A stretch of 64,000 nt of DNA from positions 5,760,602-5,824,601 of the forward strand of contig CM057158.1 of the NCBI GenBank assembly GCA_029962745.1. The letters run 5' to 3'. This document shows positions 39,101-47,443 of this stretch, in pieces. The DNA is from Echinometra lucunter. Lineage: Eukaryota; Echinodermata; Echinoidea; Camarodonta; Echinometridae. Below the pieces are notes generated by a model. That model worked only from the letters and a program-made list of their open reading frames with translations. It did no database searches and was not told where the DNA came from. A program made the position numbers and the translations under genes. How positions within the stretch are numbered: the first letter of the stretch is position 1; every line of letters starts with the position of its first letter.

Positions 39101-42100
39101 TCAAAAAACCTGAAGTTGATTCCTCCGGGCACAATATATTTCGAAGAAAACAAAGATTACTCCTAGAATTACGAAAAGTTATTATCTTCGAGCTTCAGAA
39201 AGAATGTCAAAAAATGGCTTTATTCGAGTACACCACTTAAGGTTCAGTGGCTGTACTTCTTGGGGGGGGGGGGCGCAACGCACCCGGGCTCCCCTCTCCT
39301 TTTAACCTAATGTCCGATACGTGCGCTGATCCTTTTTAGTAATTGTTGAGGACATTTTTTTCTTTTCTTTTATTCTCTCTCCCCCCCCCCCTCTCTCCTT
39401 CTCTCTGTTTTGTTTTAGTTTTCAATTTTCTGAGTGTCAGAGTGTTTCGTTATACTTTCACCTACCCCTTTTGTTTGTTTGCAGGCTTCTTTTATCAAGC
39501 GGAATCCTGGATTCGCATCTAAATAGCCTTACACACAAAATATAATGTAAACCGTTGCACATTTTAGTACCAGTAAGTACTGTAATTTCCTATGTTTATG
39601 TCTCTCAAGATTATTATATTACTGTCATATTACAGTTGATAAGTTCTCAGTACTCCTGAATCATGTAGCTCTGTAGTTTGTATTTCTCCGTGCTTTAAGT
39701 TCCTCTGTAAGCAAAAGATTATTCTCCATAGAATTCAACTCAAAACAATTGCGTTAAACCCCAAGTCAATGTCAAAGTGGCTATACTAGAATAATAAAAT
39801 GATTTATTCGGGATACGTTCGGAGAAAAGCTCATATTGGGTGATCAAAACAGGATTATAAGCTCTTCATGAAATAGGATACCAAATCTGAAAAACAAAGT
39901 TGGCACTGGATTTGATTTGTTACATACTAAAGTAATATTTTTCATTTTTAAAGGCTGGTATATATATATTAAACTCTGTTGTTGTCAAAATGCCGTATAA
40001 TTGCCTTTTCAGACCTACAAAATGTCTCTTCATTTGAAGGAGACGAGGGGGGGGGGGGATAAGTTGACATAAAATGTAGGTATTTGGCTTACCAATCATT
40101 AAAAAACAAAGTCTAAACGGGCTGGGACTGTTTTCATTTGCCAAATGTGTGTCTATAGCATAAATTACATAATATTAGAAAAGGATAAACATATAAACAT
40201 GAAAATGGAAATTCTTCACAATTCTTCAAAAATTGTAAGAAGACATCTGGGTGAGTTGATAAGTTGAATTTCCTTTTCTTGTACCTTTTTCTATGACTAA
40301 CAATAATTTTCACATTAGTTAAAATTTCGTTCTTTTCAAATCTGACATTTTGTTACACGTTAATGTTTGCACATTCCATTGCTATGCATTCTGCTTTGAA
40401 AAATGTAGAAGAATGTAGAAGAATTCATTATGTTTTAAATGACAGAAAGAATCGATAAATCAAATTCCGTTCTTTTAGATAAGTTTAGTTGAACGAAACG
40501 TTGAGACATGTTTCAAATTGGAAGACACTAATAAAATATAAAGCAAGGAGGGGGAATGGCTGAAGGGGGGGGTGATATTGGCTTGCAGAAATGAACATCA
40601 GAGAGAGAGAGAGAGGGGGAGAGACAGACAGACACAGAGAGAGAGAGAAACAGAGGGAGACACAGAGAGATGCAGATAGGCCAACTTCAATTTTCCCGCC
40701 AACTTAAAAAACCTTAGATTTGTTTTTCATTATTATTATTTTTTTTAGTTCAGTGGTTACAAAACGATGATCTAGGTAGTCAAGCAGAAGCTGCACTTTT
40801 GCATGTATGCTGAATGCGTCTCGAATTTTTAAAAAATGATCGCAACGATAAGATGTCAGACGGTTGTTGGCCATTAATTTTGGAAAGGAAATAGGAGCTG
40901 TTAATGTGATATGTCTGGCCTGATCTTTAGCGGGGGTCGCAGGTTGGTAACTATGATCCATTTTCCTTAGATACATGATGTTCCCCTTGTTTGGACAAGG
41001 GTGAAATATTAACAGACTGAAAATTTACACACAAGAAAATCGTCAAATATATCAAAAGAACAGTAACAGTAGCAACAATATTAAAGTTTTCACAACGGCT
41101 TCAAAGTGCAGCAAAAATATAAAAATCCCATGTAACAACTGACATAGTAACGAGGACGATCTACCAAAGATAATAATCAACACTATGAACATGACAAAGA
41201 AAGTGGACAAAATAAACACTATGAACATGGCAGACAAAGAAAACGGACAGAATAAACAACCTCTCATTCTACCCTTCACAATGGTTCTGGTAGTCAAAAG
41301 AACATCCCTTCACAGCTATTATGTTTAATCATGTAGTTCCAGGTGAATATGCATGTGGCACCTGTTCCACATATTTTAGACAATAGCACTGAAGGAATGT
41401 TCTTTTGACTACCAGAAGAATTGTGAAGGGTAGAATGAGAGGTTGTTTATTTTGTCCGCTTTCTTTGTCTGCCATGTTTATAGTGAAACAACCTCTCATT
41501 CTATCCATCACAGTAGTTCTGGTAGTCAAAAGAACATCCCTTCACTGCTATTATCTGAAATATGTGGGACAGGTGTCACATGCATATTCACCTGGAACTA
41601 CTGATTAAACATAATAGCTGTGAAGGGATGTTCTTTTGACTACCAGAACCATTGTGAAGGGTAGAATGAGGGGTTGTTTATTTTGTCCGCTTTCTTTGTC
41701 CTTCATGTTCATAGTGCAAGGTAATACATGATATGAATGAATCGGTGTAGGTCTATTATAATATAAGCAACAGAAAGAACAAAGTATGAAAAGCACCAGG
41801 GTGTTTGCTTTGTTCGTTCTTACTTTGCTTCATTTCAAGGTATCTTTCTCTTTAATTCTTTATTCTTCCTTTGTCAAGCTACAGTTGTTGTTACTTTTTC
41901 TCCCCCTTATTATCCTTATGTTAAACATACAGCTTAATGCTCGGAGTCATATATTTTACAGCTTCTGTATCCGATCGTCTCTATAGTCTTGTTATTAATC
42001 AAGATATTCTCGACGTTATAAAACGCGTGATAAGTTCGCGGAAAGTGTCTCCAATTGACAATCGTTTGAGGACACTCGGCATCAACTCGTGCACCATGAA

Positions 42101-45100
42101 GTGCCAATTATTCATAAAGATAGGTTATAGCATCTATCATTCATACATGAACTATCTGAGCGTTGTCATGACAATCATAATATCATGATTAAGTCCCAGA
42201 AGAGAAAAATTACAGCAAGAGGATTCGTTCAAGTGTAATCCGTTAATCGTTGGCGGAAGTTCACCCTGCACCGATTTTCTCGATGTAAGCAGTGTTGTAC
42301 AGCAGCTGTGCTATGGTTGACAGATGTCTCATGGGCTTGGTTATATTTATCGATTATTGACGAAAAATTCTGCGAAAGTGATGTTTAACGGGATACTAAA
42401 AACTTTCTACAAGTCACTGAAATAAATCATAACAATTTTGTCCGTGTTGTGGAGATAATGGCATGATCTATTTTAGTGATGTTTTGACGTTTTATTGACA
42501 AGAACCGCAGTAGACATGGCAGATACTTCAACATAAAATGTACAATGGTGACAAGGCCGCGGACCCGAGGGGGGGGGGGATGGCTGGGGACTGCAGCCCC
42601 CCTCACTTTTTTTTAGTAGACACGGTGGCCTCCATAAATAATGCGGCTAGGATTATGCTTGTTAGCATGCTCAGCCCCCCCCCCCCCCCACTTTCAAAAA
42701 AGCTCCGCGCCTTCTGTGTAGGTTGACAGATACTACGTAGTATTTGTACATATATTTGTCAGTTATTTACACAGAAAATATGGAGGAAATGCTTAAGGAA
42801 GTATTAAACAGTTTAAAAATCAAGAAAGTAGACTTCAGGAAAGTTTTATTTCGAGGAAACAATTGTTTAGATCAAGATATCTCCACTGTTCCATTGATAT
42901 AGGTCATTGTATAGAAAAGTTTGGCATTACCACAAATTACTGAAGGGGTGAGGGTGAGGGGCGGAATCGTCTCGAGAAAGTTAAGGATAATGCAGGCAAC
43001 CCCGCTCGATGCTGAATGTTACAAGATTGGAGCGGGTCAAACGGTAAGGGGGGCGTACGCCGGCTGTGCCACTCAGTTGAGCATTTTCTTAGAATTCGTA
43101 TTTTCCAACCATGGCAACAAAAAAAAAAAGTACAAGATAATCAAAACATGTAGTCAATGGCTGCAGCACAAGCGATAATTTTCGTTGGAAATTATCCTGT
43201 ACTACCGAGAAAGCGTGTAGACCTAGCTTATCATTATCGGCCCACATAAAATCAGAAAAAGTAACCAACGTTTATTCGCGGAAACAAGTTTTGCGTTTTG
43301 CAAAATTAATGTCATTCAAGTAAAAAATCAATCATTTTGCTGCACGAAACTTTCACGAATTGTGGAAAGTGATGGCCGTAATTGTTCTTAAATCCAACAT
43401 TCGAGACATGAAACTTTCATGACTGTAAATCGACTACCCTCGATTCATTCGCAAAGGTTTCATTCACGTGAAACTCTCTTTCTCTCTCTCTCTCTCTGGT
43501 TTTCTTGTCAACTAACATGACTATGTTTCCCAGAACATATCGATTAATTATCACTTGGAATTTCCGTTACCTGCCAGACAAGACTATTTTCAAATAGATC
43601 GTAAAGATGAGAACTTGATCTCAAGTACTTGTATGTCTGCCAAAGTTTTCCAGTTGTCTACTAGTATGGTCATTATACCAGAAAAATATATTTCTTGGTG
43701 AGTTCCAAAGTGGTTTAGTGTTGCCATATAAAACGAACTGTCTCACATTATACCAGGGCATCTCTGCTCATTAATCTTAACTTCCCAAGGACTACTGGCA
43801 AGGTTAAAGTCATTCAGTTCATATATTCTTACTTGGCAGCTAGCCTAAATATGGTGTATAGTAAGCTCATTGAGCAATCACTGTAGTAAAACATGTTTTC
43901 TAATTTCTATAATAAGTAAGGATCTTGTAATAATACATCAATTAAACGACATGTAAACTATTGTAACAAAATGTAAATTGTAGCAAAATAATCTAACCTC
44001 ATAATTGTAGCAAAATAATCTAACCTCATAATTCGAGGTTTCTGTTCAATGTACGAAGGAAATTAAACTGATGAACAAGATTAATGAAAGTTGAATCTTG
44101 CACTGTGTACGTCGAATATATTTTGGCCTATATACGTAAAGGCCCCGTCACATATTAGCGAATAGAGCTAACGAATGTCCAGCGAACAGCTTTTTTTTTT
44201 TTTTTTTTTTTTGTTGAAAAGTCCAGATACGCTCAAATACGCTCAAATTCTTGGCCACAATAGGGTTCTGAATTTTTGAGCATGTCCAAAATAGGAAATC
44301 GGCTCCAGCGTATCTCTGCGAACACCTACGAACAGCTACGAATACCACGTACGTCAAACGTGTCACGAACGAATGGCAACGAACACGAACGCACGTCCAA
44401 ATTTTCGAATACGTTAGGCGTTGGCGTTGGCTCGATTCGCTAATATGTGACGGGGTCCTACGATTTTAGTATTTCTGATATTGTTGGAGTCCTAAAATAT
44501 AGTGCTGAAGGCTCTTGCCTCTTGCCCTGGGTTCGATCCTCACTCGATGCTTACATCTTTGGACAAGATGTTTTGCTAAAATGTCCCTCTTGACCCAGGT
44601 GTACTAAATGAGTACCTGGCATTGCTGGGGTGAAATAATTGCAGGGCTCGCAGGAAGAGCAGAAGTAATACTGATGTGGCTACCCTGGGTAAATAAAAAT
44701 CACTATCAAGTTGTTAGCCATAACCAGAGCTCAGAGCAGACCAGGGCACCGTTCGTGAAAGTTGTCAGCACTGACAAGTTGTCATTCTCTGATAATTACC
44801 ATAGTAACAGTCAGTGTCCAGTGCTTCTCAGCCAATCAAAACCAAGGATTTTACTGAAGTTGTCATTCTCTGATAATTACCATAGTAACAGTCAGTGTCC
44901 AGTGCTTCTCAGCCAATCAAAACCAAGGATTTTACTGAAGTTGTCAGAGAATGACAACTTGTCAGTGCTGACAACTTTCATGAAATGGTGCCCGGATATC
45001 ATGGAATCATCCTTGGAAGTCACTTTTTGTTCAGCTTCCAGTTAATATTCTTGGTGACGTATGGAAAACAACGGACCAAATAACTTGAGCTTGTTGATAG

Positions 45101-45870
45101 GGGCAAGGTGATATACGCAGGCATAAAAGGGGTCATAATTCCCACATACTTACTGCATAAATTATTGTTACAGATTCCCCTCCCAGAGGCACACTTAGTA
45201 CAGCTTTCACCCGCGATGTATGGTTTAGCACCAATGTAATTCCCCCTAAATAAAAACAAACATGATTTAAGCAATTAAGAGAAAATGACTACACATGCAG
45301 AAAACAATTAAAATCAATATATTCGAGAAAATTATCAGTTTAAAGAGAAGTGGGATTTATTGTTAACAACCAAAGCAGAAAACGCCCCCAACTTTATTCT
45401 TGATTGTTTTGGGGTTTTTTCGTTTTCATTTGGCCTCGTCGAATCCGAATTCATTCAAATACTTTTGAATGCTATAATTAGAATATTTTGTTAGATATTT
45501 AGAGACAACATCAACTAATTAGTTACCCTTTGCTTTAAGATCAGTAGGATAAAGAAAACAAATTCTATTTTGATAAGAGACGTCCAAAGTCCTTCGAACC
45601 TCTCTGCAAAACCAATGGGAATTATAAAAAAAAAAAGAAGAAGAAAACATGAAGAAGAATGTATCTGAGTCCTTCCCAGATGTAATATGCAAAAGGGTGT
45701 GTGTGAGAGTGTGTGTGTGGGAGGGGGGTTAAAAGATGATGAGAAAATAGTTGCACTCACGGCGGGTAATAATTGCAGGTAATGAACCAGGCCCCCACGT
45801 CGTCGGCCCCCGTCACTCTTGGGCAGAAGTGTCTTCCGCAGCCCACCCGTTTTGAAGACGCCCACATTAG
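11908..45870 (-). CDS. membrane-anchored CAP/EGF/ShK/EGF protein, partial gene (12 exons, 520 codons)
   Basis: Twelve GT-AG exons join in one frame from 45870 down to TGA at 11908-11910; every phase agrees when one intact copy of each duplicated exon is used. In order: end of a CAP domain with the CRISP signature FITCNYYPPGNY; a Cys-rich hinge; an EGF-like repeat; a ShK-type domain with six cysteines; a Pro/Thr-rich linker; a second EGF-like repeat; an unassigned extracellular region of about 150 residues; one transmembrane helix; and a tail of about 90 residues. The protein should be a single-pass surface protein with its modules outside. CAP and ShK modules usually occur in secreted proteins, so a tethered combination is notable. 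Function is unknown; adhesion, gamete or immune recognition are only possibilities. The first two thirds of the CAP domain and the signal peptide were not found. Confidence 0.8.
13273..13828. mobile_element. long fold-back element (TTAA family), about 556 bp
   Basis: Two arms of about 250 bp are inverse copies of each other: both contain AGTTTCACTGTTTnAA, GAGCAGCTCTCC or its inverse, and TGCAAATTGGCAACACTGAT. The ends are AGGnAAAGTCCACCCC, and the right flank is TTTAA; the left flank is a decayed TTTAG. Other copies lie at 22079 and 30512. Minus-strand reading frames here (for example LSALQIGNTDDIICEQLS) are side effects of the palindrome, not genes. TTAA flanks suggest piggyBac-like mobilisation, which is inference. 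Confidence 0.8.
15850..16123 (-). CDS. exon: membrane-proximal region and transmembrane helix
   Basis: The acceptor ATCACCATCAAAG is chosen because it alone fits the incoming phase. The exon reads DGGYLTQNLLLASLGYQFD, a strand-rich section with an NFT sequon, then an acidic stalk (NPADDPSLPDEGGKEGAEK) and the helix TIVLSTVAAVTSIFAITIII followed by MAIHK. The donor is ATAAATG|GTGAGTAT. It is 274 bp, phase 1 in and phase 2 out. Positively charged residues follow the helix, so the C-terminus is cytoplasmic. Confidence 0.82.
16330..16475. repeat. GGGGACATACCCTA repeat, second copy of a family also at 1735-1850
   Basis: GGGGACATACCCTATTG and CCCACCCTTCAAAATTTTGG recur at 1735-1850 as GGGGACATACCCTACTG and CCCACCCTCAAAAGTTTTG, each next to a homopolymer run. 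Both end in a GTCCCCnTG...GAnGnCCAT type border. No coding potential. Confidence 0.5.
16691..16821 (-). CDS. exon: unassigned extracellular region, middle
   Basis: The acceptor is CTTTTACATCAG and the donor TGTATAG|GTAAGAGG. It reads RTRVPAYINGSHVSAAVGFP, then VKIDENEFKVDMLVHPPPK and ends PLCIG. NRT and NGS are N-glycosylation sequons. The alternating beta-strand pattern resembles SEA-like membrane-proximal modules, but I cannot assign it. It is 131 bp, phase 2 in and phase 1 out. Confidence 0.78.
17479..17591 (-). CDS. exon: start of unassigned extracellular region
   Basis: The acceptor is CCAATTTTACAG and the donor CTAAACAG|GTGAGTTA. It reads WPTSKSVLKAIIAMAVNSYC, then SQYPHECCLKSSNLLLN. 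The helix-like start and the cysteines C, C, C suggest a folded disulfide module; the next exon continues it. It is 113 bp, phase 0 in and phase 2 out. Confidence 0.78.
18043..18558. mobile_element. fold-back element with CACTGTAAAAAGTCTAAAC ends, 516 bp
   Basis: The first and last 100 or so bases are near-perfect inverse copies (CACTGTAAAAAGTCTAAACA at both ends). The inner part is built from many AAACACnTTnAACACGTTTA words in both directions. CACTG termini are compatible with a CACTA/EnSpm-type element, but the flanks give at most an AA target copy, so the superfamily is open. It sits in an intron of the minus-strand gene. Confidence 0.75.
19869..20045 (+). mobile_element. tRNA-derived SINE (tRNA-like head and short body)
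   Basis: The head 19869-19941 looks like a Ser/Leu-type tRNA: GTGCCGT pairs with ACGGCAC, the D-arm/A-box reads TCGAGTGGTTTAAGGCG, and the B-box region reads GATTCGATTCCC. The T-stem does not pair fully in normal geometry and no CCA-independent tRNA end follows; instead comes CCCTTGAGCAAGGCATTTTAT, a typical SINE body word. It lies in an intron, opposite in strand to the gene. Confidence 0.6.
20264..20322 (-). CDS. exon: linker after second EGF repeat
   Basis: The acceptor is CATTTTTTCACAG and the donor GAAGCAG|GTTTGTCG, a weaker donor than the others. The 59 bp encode (Y)VTTELDHGVIFYLKGNMKQ and bring phase 1 to phase 0, exactly as the next exon needs. The sequence matches no domain known to me. 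Confidence 0.65.
20739..20981 (-). CDS. exon: Pro/Thr-rich linker and second EGF-like repeat
   Basis: The acceptor is TTAATTCTTCAAG and the donor GCCAGT|GTAAGTTC. About 45 residues rich in Thr, Pro and Val (LPTAPSVTVRPSNTD) are a likely O-glycosylated stalk. They lead into PCVDKKCKNGIVRGTDCSC, then ACIVGYEGGEC, six cysteines in EGF-like spacing. It is 243 bp, phase 1 at both ends, and is outside the duplicated block. Confidence 0.82.
21862..21891 (-). CDS. 30-bp exon: Pro-rich linker (copy 1, intact)
   Basis: The acceptor is CACATCTACAG and the donor GATGTG|GTAAGTAC. It encodes (T)PPDPGTSRC(G), phase 1 at both ends, between the ShK domain and the Pro/Thr-rich exon. Confidence 0.7.
22079..22644. 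mobile_element. long fold-back element (TTAA family), copy in duplicated block 1
   Basis: Same family as 13273-13828. It is flanked by TTAA at 22075-22078 and 22645-22648, with ends AGGGAAAATCCACCCC and, inverted, AGGTAAAGTCCACCCC. The loop carries CCCCTATAGTCAATGTAT. It lies in an intron of the minus-strand gene. Confidence 0.82.
23537..23815. repeat. homopolymer-bounded repeat (CCTCGTGACCAGCT family), copy 1
   Basis: G-run, then CAGTTGCCCCCCC and an A-run, then AAATCCACCCAAAGATCCTT, CCTCGTGACCAGCTAGGTCG, CTTTGCTCCCTCG, a second C-run and A-run, and CTACGTACGGCCTTGCT. Duplicated at 31972-32237 as part of the large block, and found independently at 58248-58508 and, inverted and diverged, at 52583-52820. 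No gene. Confidence 0.7.
24830..25215. repeat. TGACCTTGA/GGCGAGAC interspersed repeat, block 1 (also 33240-33620)
   Basis: Two loose tandem units of TTAACTGACCTCAAATGA, ACCTTGACTTGTGACCTGAA, ATTTGTTCCACnTGATCT, followed by ACGTCGCCGTCGGAAAAGCG, GCGCCTATATCTGGCTCTTG and CTACGCAGGCGAGACCAAA. The TGACCTTGA wording recalls the array at 55575-56482. Non-coding. Confidence 0.5.
25372..25494. mobile_element. small fold-back MITE (GGGAGCGTTTCATTAAGTGTC), block 1
   Basis: GGGAGCGTTTCATTAAGTGTC is matched by the inverse of GACACTTCATGAAACGCTCC at the other end, and the inner TTGTCAGTGATTTTTACTGA is complementary as well. The loop carries CATCTGATTGGCTGAAAC. Its counterpart in block 2 is 33777-33912. 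Confidence 0.75.
25620..25737 (-). pseudogene. ShK-type exon, copy 1, with indels
   Basis: Same exon as 34042-34158, but 118 bp: one C is missing in TTCCGTGGG and two C are gained in the CCCCGGCCAG part. The middle cysteines are therefore lost from frame. All changes are in homopolymers. Confidence 0.65.
27770..27859 (-). pseudogene. first EGF-like exon, copy 1, with indels
   Basis: Clearly the same exon as 36209-36301: the donor side and the NNCTCACPNGYFG section are identical. Bases are missing in the C-run (GGTACCCGC against GGTACCCCCGC) and in AATGGCAG, and the acceptor region reads ATTTCTGGG instead of ATTCTGTGGG, so frame and acceptor are both disturbed. Confidence 0.65.
29591..29618 (-). 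pseudogene. hinge exon, copy 1, two bases short
   Basis: Same splice sites as 38053-38082, but one base is lost in the ATTGAG part and one in the AAACCCC run, so the frame is broken. It lies only 23 bp from the N gap, where sequence quality is often poor. Confidence 0.6.
29642..30141. other. assembly gap of exactly 500 N
   Basis: Five hundred N in a row, a conventional placeholder size, so the true distance is unknown. Any translation across it is meaningless. Confidence 0.99.
30296..30326 (-). pseudogene. Pro-rich linker exon, copy 2, with one extra base
   Basis: Same exon as 21862-21891, but a G-run is one base longer (31 bp instead of 30), which shifts the frame. The splice sites are kept. 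An error in a homopolymer of a low-coverage assembly is as likely as a real mutation. Confidence 0.6.
30512..31075. mobile_element. long fold-back element (TTAA family), copy in duplicated block 2
   Basis: The counterpart of 22079-22644 in the second copy of the 7.9-kb block, with the same TTAA flanks and only a few small indels. It is not an independent insertion. Confidence 0.82.
31972..32237. repeat. homopolymer-bounded repeat, copy in block 2
   Basis: The counterpart of 23537-23815 in the second 7.9-kb block; it differs mainly in the lengths of the C- and A-runs. Confidence 0.7.
33777..33912. mobile_element. small fold-back MITE (GGGAGCGTTTCATTAAGTGTC), block 2
   Basis: The block-2 counterpart of 25372-25494; a few single-base indels and one change near the end (CGCTTCCC against CGCTCCCC). 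Confidence 0.75.
34042..34158 (-). CDS. exon: ShK-type six-cysteine domain (copy 2, intact)
   Basis: The acceptor is TTTCTGATAG and the donor TCTGCA|GTACGTTTC. The 117 bp encode one complete ShK-like module with cysteines in the order C-x6-C-x11-C-x9-C-x3-C-x2-C, ending NCPKMCKVC. ShK modules occur in sea-anemone channel blockers but also very widely in animal extracellular enzymes and receptors. Here it sits inside a tethered multidomain protein and need not be toxic. Phase 1 at both ends. The duplicate at 25620-25737 has compensating and non-compensating indels. Confidence 0.85.
36209..36301 (-). CDS. exon: first EGF-like repeat (copy 2, intact)
   Basis: The acceptor is TTTTCACCCACAG and the donor GTTCTG|GTAAGATATG. 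It reads ECRQVCHCGGTMNRNNCTC, then ACPNGYFGPDCSG, with the C-x-C, GYxGxxC ending of an EGF-like fold. It is 93 bp, phase 1 at both ends, so the module is portable. The duplicate at 27770-27859 has several lost bases. Confidence 0.85.
38053..38082 (-). CDS. 30-bp exon: hinge cysteines (copy 2, intact)
   Basis: The acceptor is TTCCTTTACAG and the donor AATGTG|GTAAGTATC. The sequence encodes (R)NCTGVSAQC(G), phase 1 at both ends, linking the hinge to the EGF-like exon. The duplicate at 29591-29618 is 28 bp and out of frame. Confidence 0.75.
38106..41177. other. intron of the minus-strand gene; no gene seen
   Basis: No exon fits the phase between the hinge exons at 45154 and 38053. The stretch holds G-runs (about 38620, 39260, 40048), a C-run at about 39382, a (GA)n/(CA)n-rich patch at about 40600-40675 and ordinary AT-rich DNA. 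Reading frames around 38785-39150 on the minus strand have no recognisable motif. Confidence 0.5.
41181..41716. mobile_element. non-autonomous CACTA/EnSpm-like fold-back element, 536 bp
   Basis: Both ends read CACTATGAACATG inward, and the flanks are CAA at 41178-41180 and CAA at 41717-41719. CACTA-type ends with a 3-bp target duplication are the hallmark of the superfamily. The inside consists of four alternating copies of a block with AACCTCTCATTCTACCCTTC, TGGTAGTCAAAAGAACATCC and CATATTCACCTGGAACTAC, in opposite orientations. The repeated small frames (VVKRTSLH) are by-products. Confidence 0.78.
42564..42720. repeat. GGCTGGGG/CTGCAGCC homopolymer repeat
   Basis: G-run, GGCTGGGGACTGCAGCCCC, CTCACTTTTTTTTAG, an AT-rich middle, then a long C-run followed by ACTTTCAAAAAAGCTCCGC. 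It shares this layout with 53165-53325 (GGCTGCAGCCTCCCCTCCCC, C-run, ACTTTCGAAAACTTCCTGC). Confidence 0.5.
44140..44460. mobile_element. MITE with GGCCCCGTCACATATTAGCGAAT ends, about 320 bp
   Basis: AGGCCCCGTCACATATTAGC at the left equals the inverse of GCTAATATGTGACGGGGTCC at the right, with the likeness continuing through GAATnGAGC. A T-run of 20 or more follows the left arm. The middle is rich in CGAACA-type words. The target duplication is not clear. Confidence 0.7.
44495..44700 (+). mobile_element. SINE copy (same family as 9156 and 58600)
   Basis: A B-box-like GGGTTCGATCC at about 44529 is followed by GACAAGATGTTTTGCTAAAAT, GACCCAGGTGTACTAAATGAG and GGCTACCCTGGGTAAATAAA. It is immediately followed by a fold-back MITE at 44743. 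Confidence 0.65.
44743..44995. mobile_element. fold-back MITE (GGGCACCGTTTCATGAAA family) with internal duplication
   Basis: Ends GGGCACCGTTCGTGAAAG and, inverted, GGGCACCATTTCATGAAAG. The same family as 5566-5735, but a segment of about 80 bp (TTGTCATTCTCTGATAATTA to AAGGATTTTACTGAAG) is present twice in tandem. Confidence 0.75.
45154..45245 (-). CDS. exon: end of CAP domain and Cys-rich hinge
   Basis: The acceptor is TTTTTATTTAG and the donor TATGCA|GTAAGTATG. It completes the PPGNY part of the CRISP signature, reads NYIGAKPYIAGESCTKC and ends GRGICNNNLC. The CxxC...C...C spacing is the usual hinge after a CAP domain in CRISP/SCP proteins. It is 92 bp, phase 2 in and phase 1 out. Confidence 0.85.
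45761..45870 (-). CDS. exon: CAP domain, C-terminal half
   Basis: The acceptor is CACCAAACAG and the donor CCGCC|GTGAGTG. The exon reads LMWASSKRVGCGRHFCPRV, then GAWFITCNYYPP. In CAP proteins this follows a YTQ motif supplied by the preceding exon, which fits phase 0. The paired cysteines of GCGRHFC and ITCNYYP are those of the family. It is 110 bp and leaves phase 2. Confidence 0.85.
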
Positions 45871-47443
45871 CTGTTTGGTGAAAGACACAATTAAAGATAT
45901 AATTCACTAGTTAAAGATATAATTCATTTTTGTTCAAGTAAATGTGATTATAATGTGCTGATTGTTCTTGAGTCAGAGGTGACTGATGAATATGGGAGAA
46001 GGGTGTTAGGGAGGCAGGAGGGGTGCGGAAATGATCAGTGGTATGACGAAACCTTGGTCCTGCAAGGGCGTGCAATGCATGTGCCAGCGGGGGAGGGGGG
46101 GGGGGTGAGCGATGCAATATTCTTTGAGTGTCTGAATTGTTACAACACTTCACATGAAACCATCACAAAATATTAATCACTATAAACTGAACCTATATTT
46201 GTTTATGGTGGTGCTCTTTATTCTGTTTAAGCTCACTTTCTTCCGCTTAAAGTGTACAATTACCTCAAGAAAAAGAAATGATAACAATAAATTTGTGTAG
46301 TTAGTACTTTCTGGAATAACCCCGAAAAATTGCCTGGCATTCTCAGGGTTAACCATTAAAGGTTTGAAGAAAATAAATGACAATTAAAGATCACAACGCG
46401 CGGAATCGAATGGCAGTTCGATTCCGAAATCGCCATGGGAGTGCGTACGCGTATGTTAACTTGTCTGTTCACTAGTCGCTTTTATGCTAAAATTGAGAGT
46501 TATTTTGAGCTAACAGTATATTCTTTATAGAAATGATATACGAAATTCATATTTTGAATACAGTATAGTAATCTGGAACCCCTATCATACAAAGAAAAAT
46601 GTTTTTGAAGATCGGTACACTTTACATTTTCTTGAGCTTTTGTTGAAGATCACTGACCTCTTTTCAAGTTTTGCTTACTGAAACTTATCTAGAAAAATCT
46701 GTTATCCCTTGGTTGAAATAAAGATAAATAAAGAAATAAAGCCTACATTATCGGCTTGTAGCATACTTTGAAGATCCCTTTGGATGACCAAAATGATTTT
46801 TTACACGCTTAAAGTAAACCTTCACATATTCATTACCCTTGTCGGTGCTCTTGTCTGGGAGAATTTACCCTCAATATTTTCCTACCAGGTCCACTAAATC
46901 CCGAGGAAGTGCATCGATCTATACACGGGTCTATACAGTGACAATCTGTTGTCCTTTAACGTGTTGCAAAATATTTAGCTCAAGTATGTAAAGGTAATCA
47001 CGAATCTCCGGCTAATGTTTACATCAATCGACTCCCTGACATTTGCTTTTGACCGAGCCTTTCACAATTTTAAAGCAAGGTTTGGCCGTTTATTTTTAAA
47101 ACGTATAAATCAGCCCTACCTTTCTTGAGAAGCTAACCCACAAACATTGGGTTTATAGTTGTTGGTTTATTTTTCTCTACGAGGTAAGACGAGAATCTTG
47201 CCAACCTGCAACCTTTAAAACGAGGCCCACTCGTTGCTTTTAGCTCAGCCCTTCCTAAACCATGTAAACCTCCGCCTCAAACATTAAGCCAAACGTTATC
47301 TCTAAACATGATGACAACAATTATTCTTTCAAGGCCGTGCCGATGTAAATCTCAAACATATCTCATTAAAGAATAATTAAATAATTGGAAGTCTTTGAAA
47401 CGGCGCCATATCAGCTCTAAAGCCATTGAGACATTACGAACAC
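45871..47443. other. no recognisable gene or repeat; likely intron of the minus-strand gene
   Basis: The upstream CAP exons (expected to end in a YTQ motif, phase 0) were looked for here and not found. The stretch has a 20-bp duplication at about 45890-45925 (TAAAGATATAATTCA twice), a G-run at about 46090 and a short AATAAAGATAAATAAAG patch at about 46720. Confidence 0.4.

Noticed and set aside
38784..39153. Overlapping minus-strand frames with cysteines and one possible acceptor
   Set aside because: No phase fit with the CAP/EGF gene, no recognisable domain, and no donor in the right place.
41405..41796. Several similar small frames with VVKRTSLH
   Set aside because: By-products of the palindromic CACTA-like element.
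42921..43178. An 85-codon plus-strand frame
   Set aside because: No motif, ends in an A-rich stretch, and lies in intron DNA of the opposite gene without splice support.
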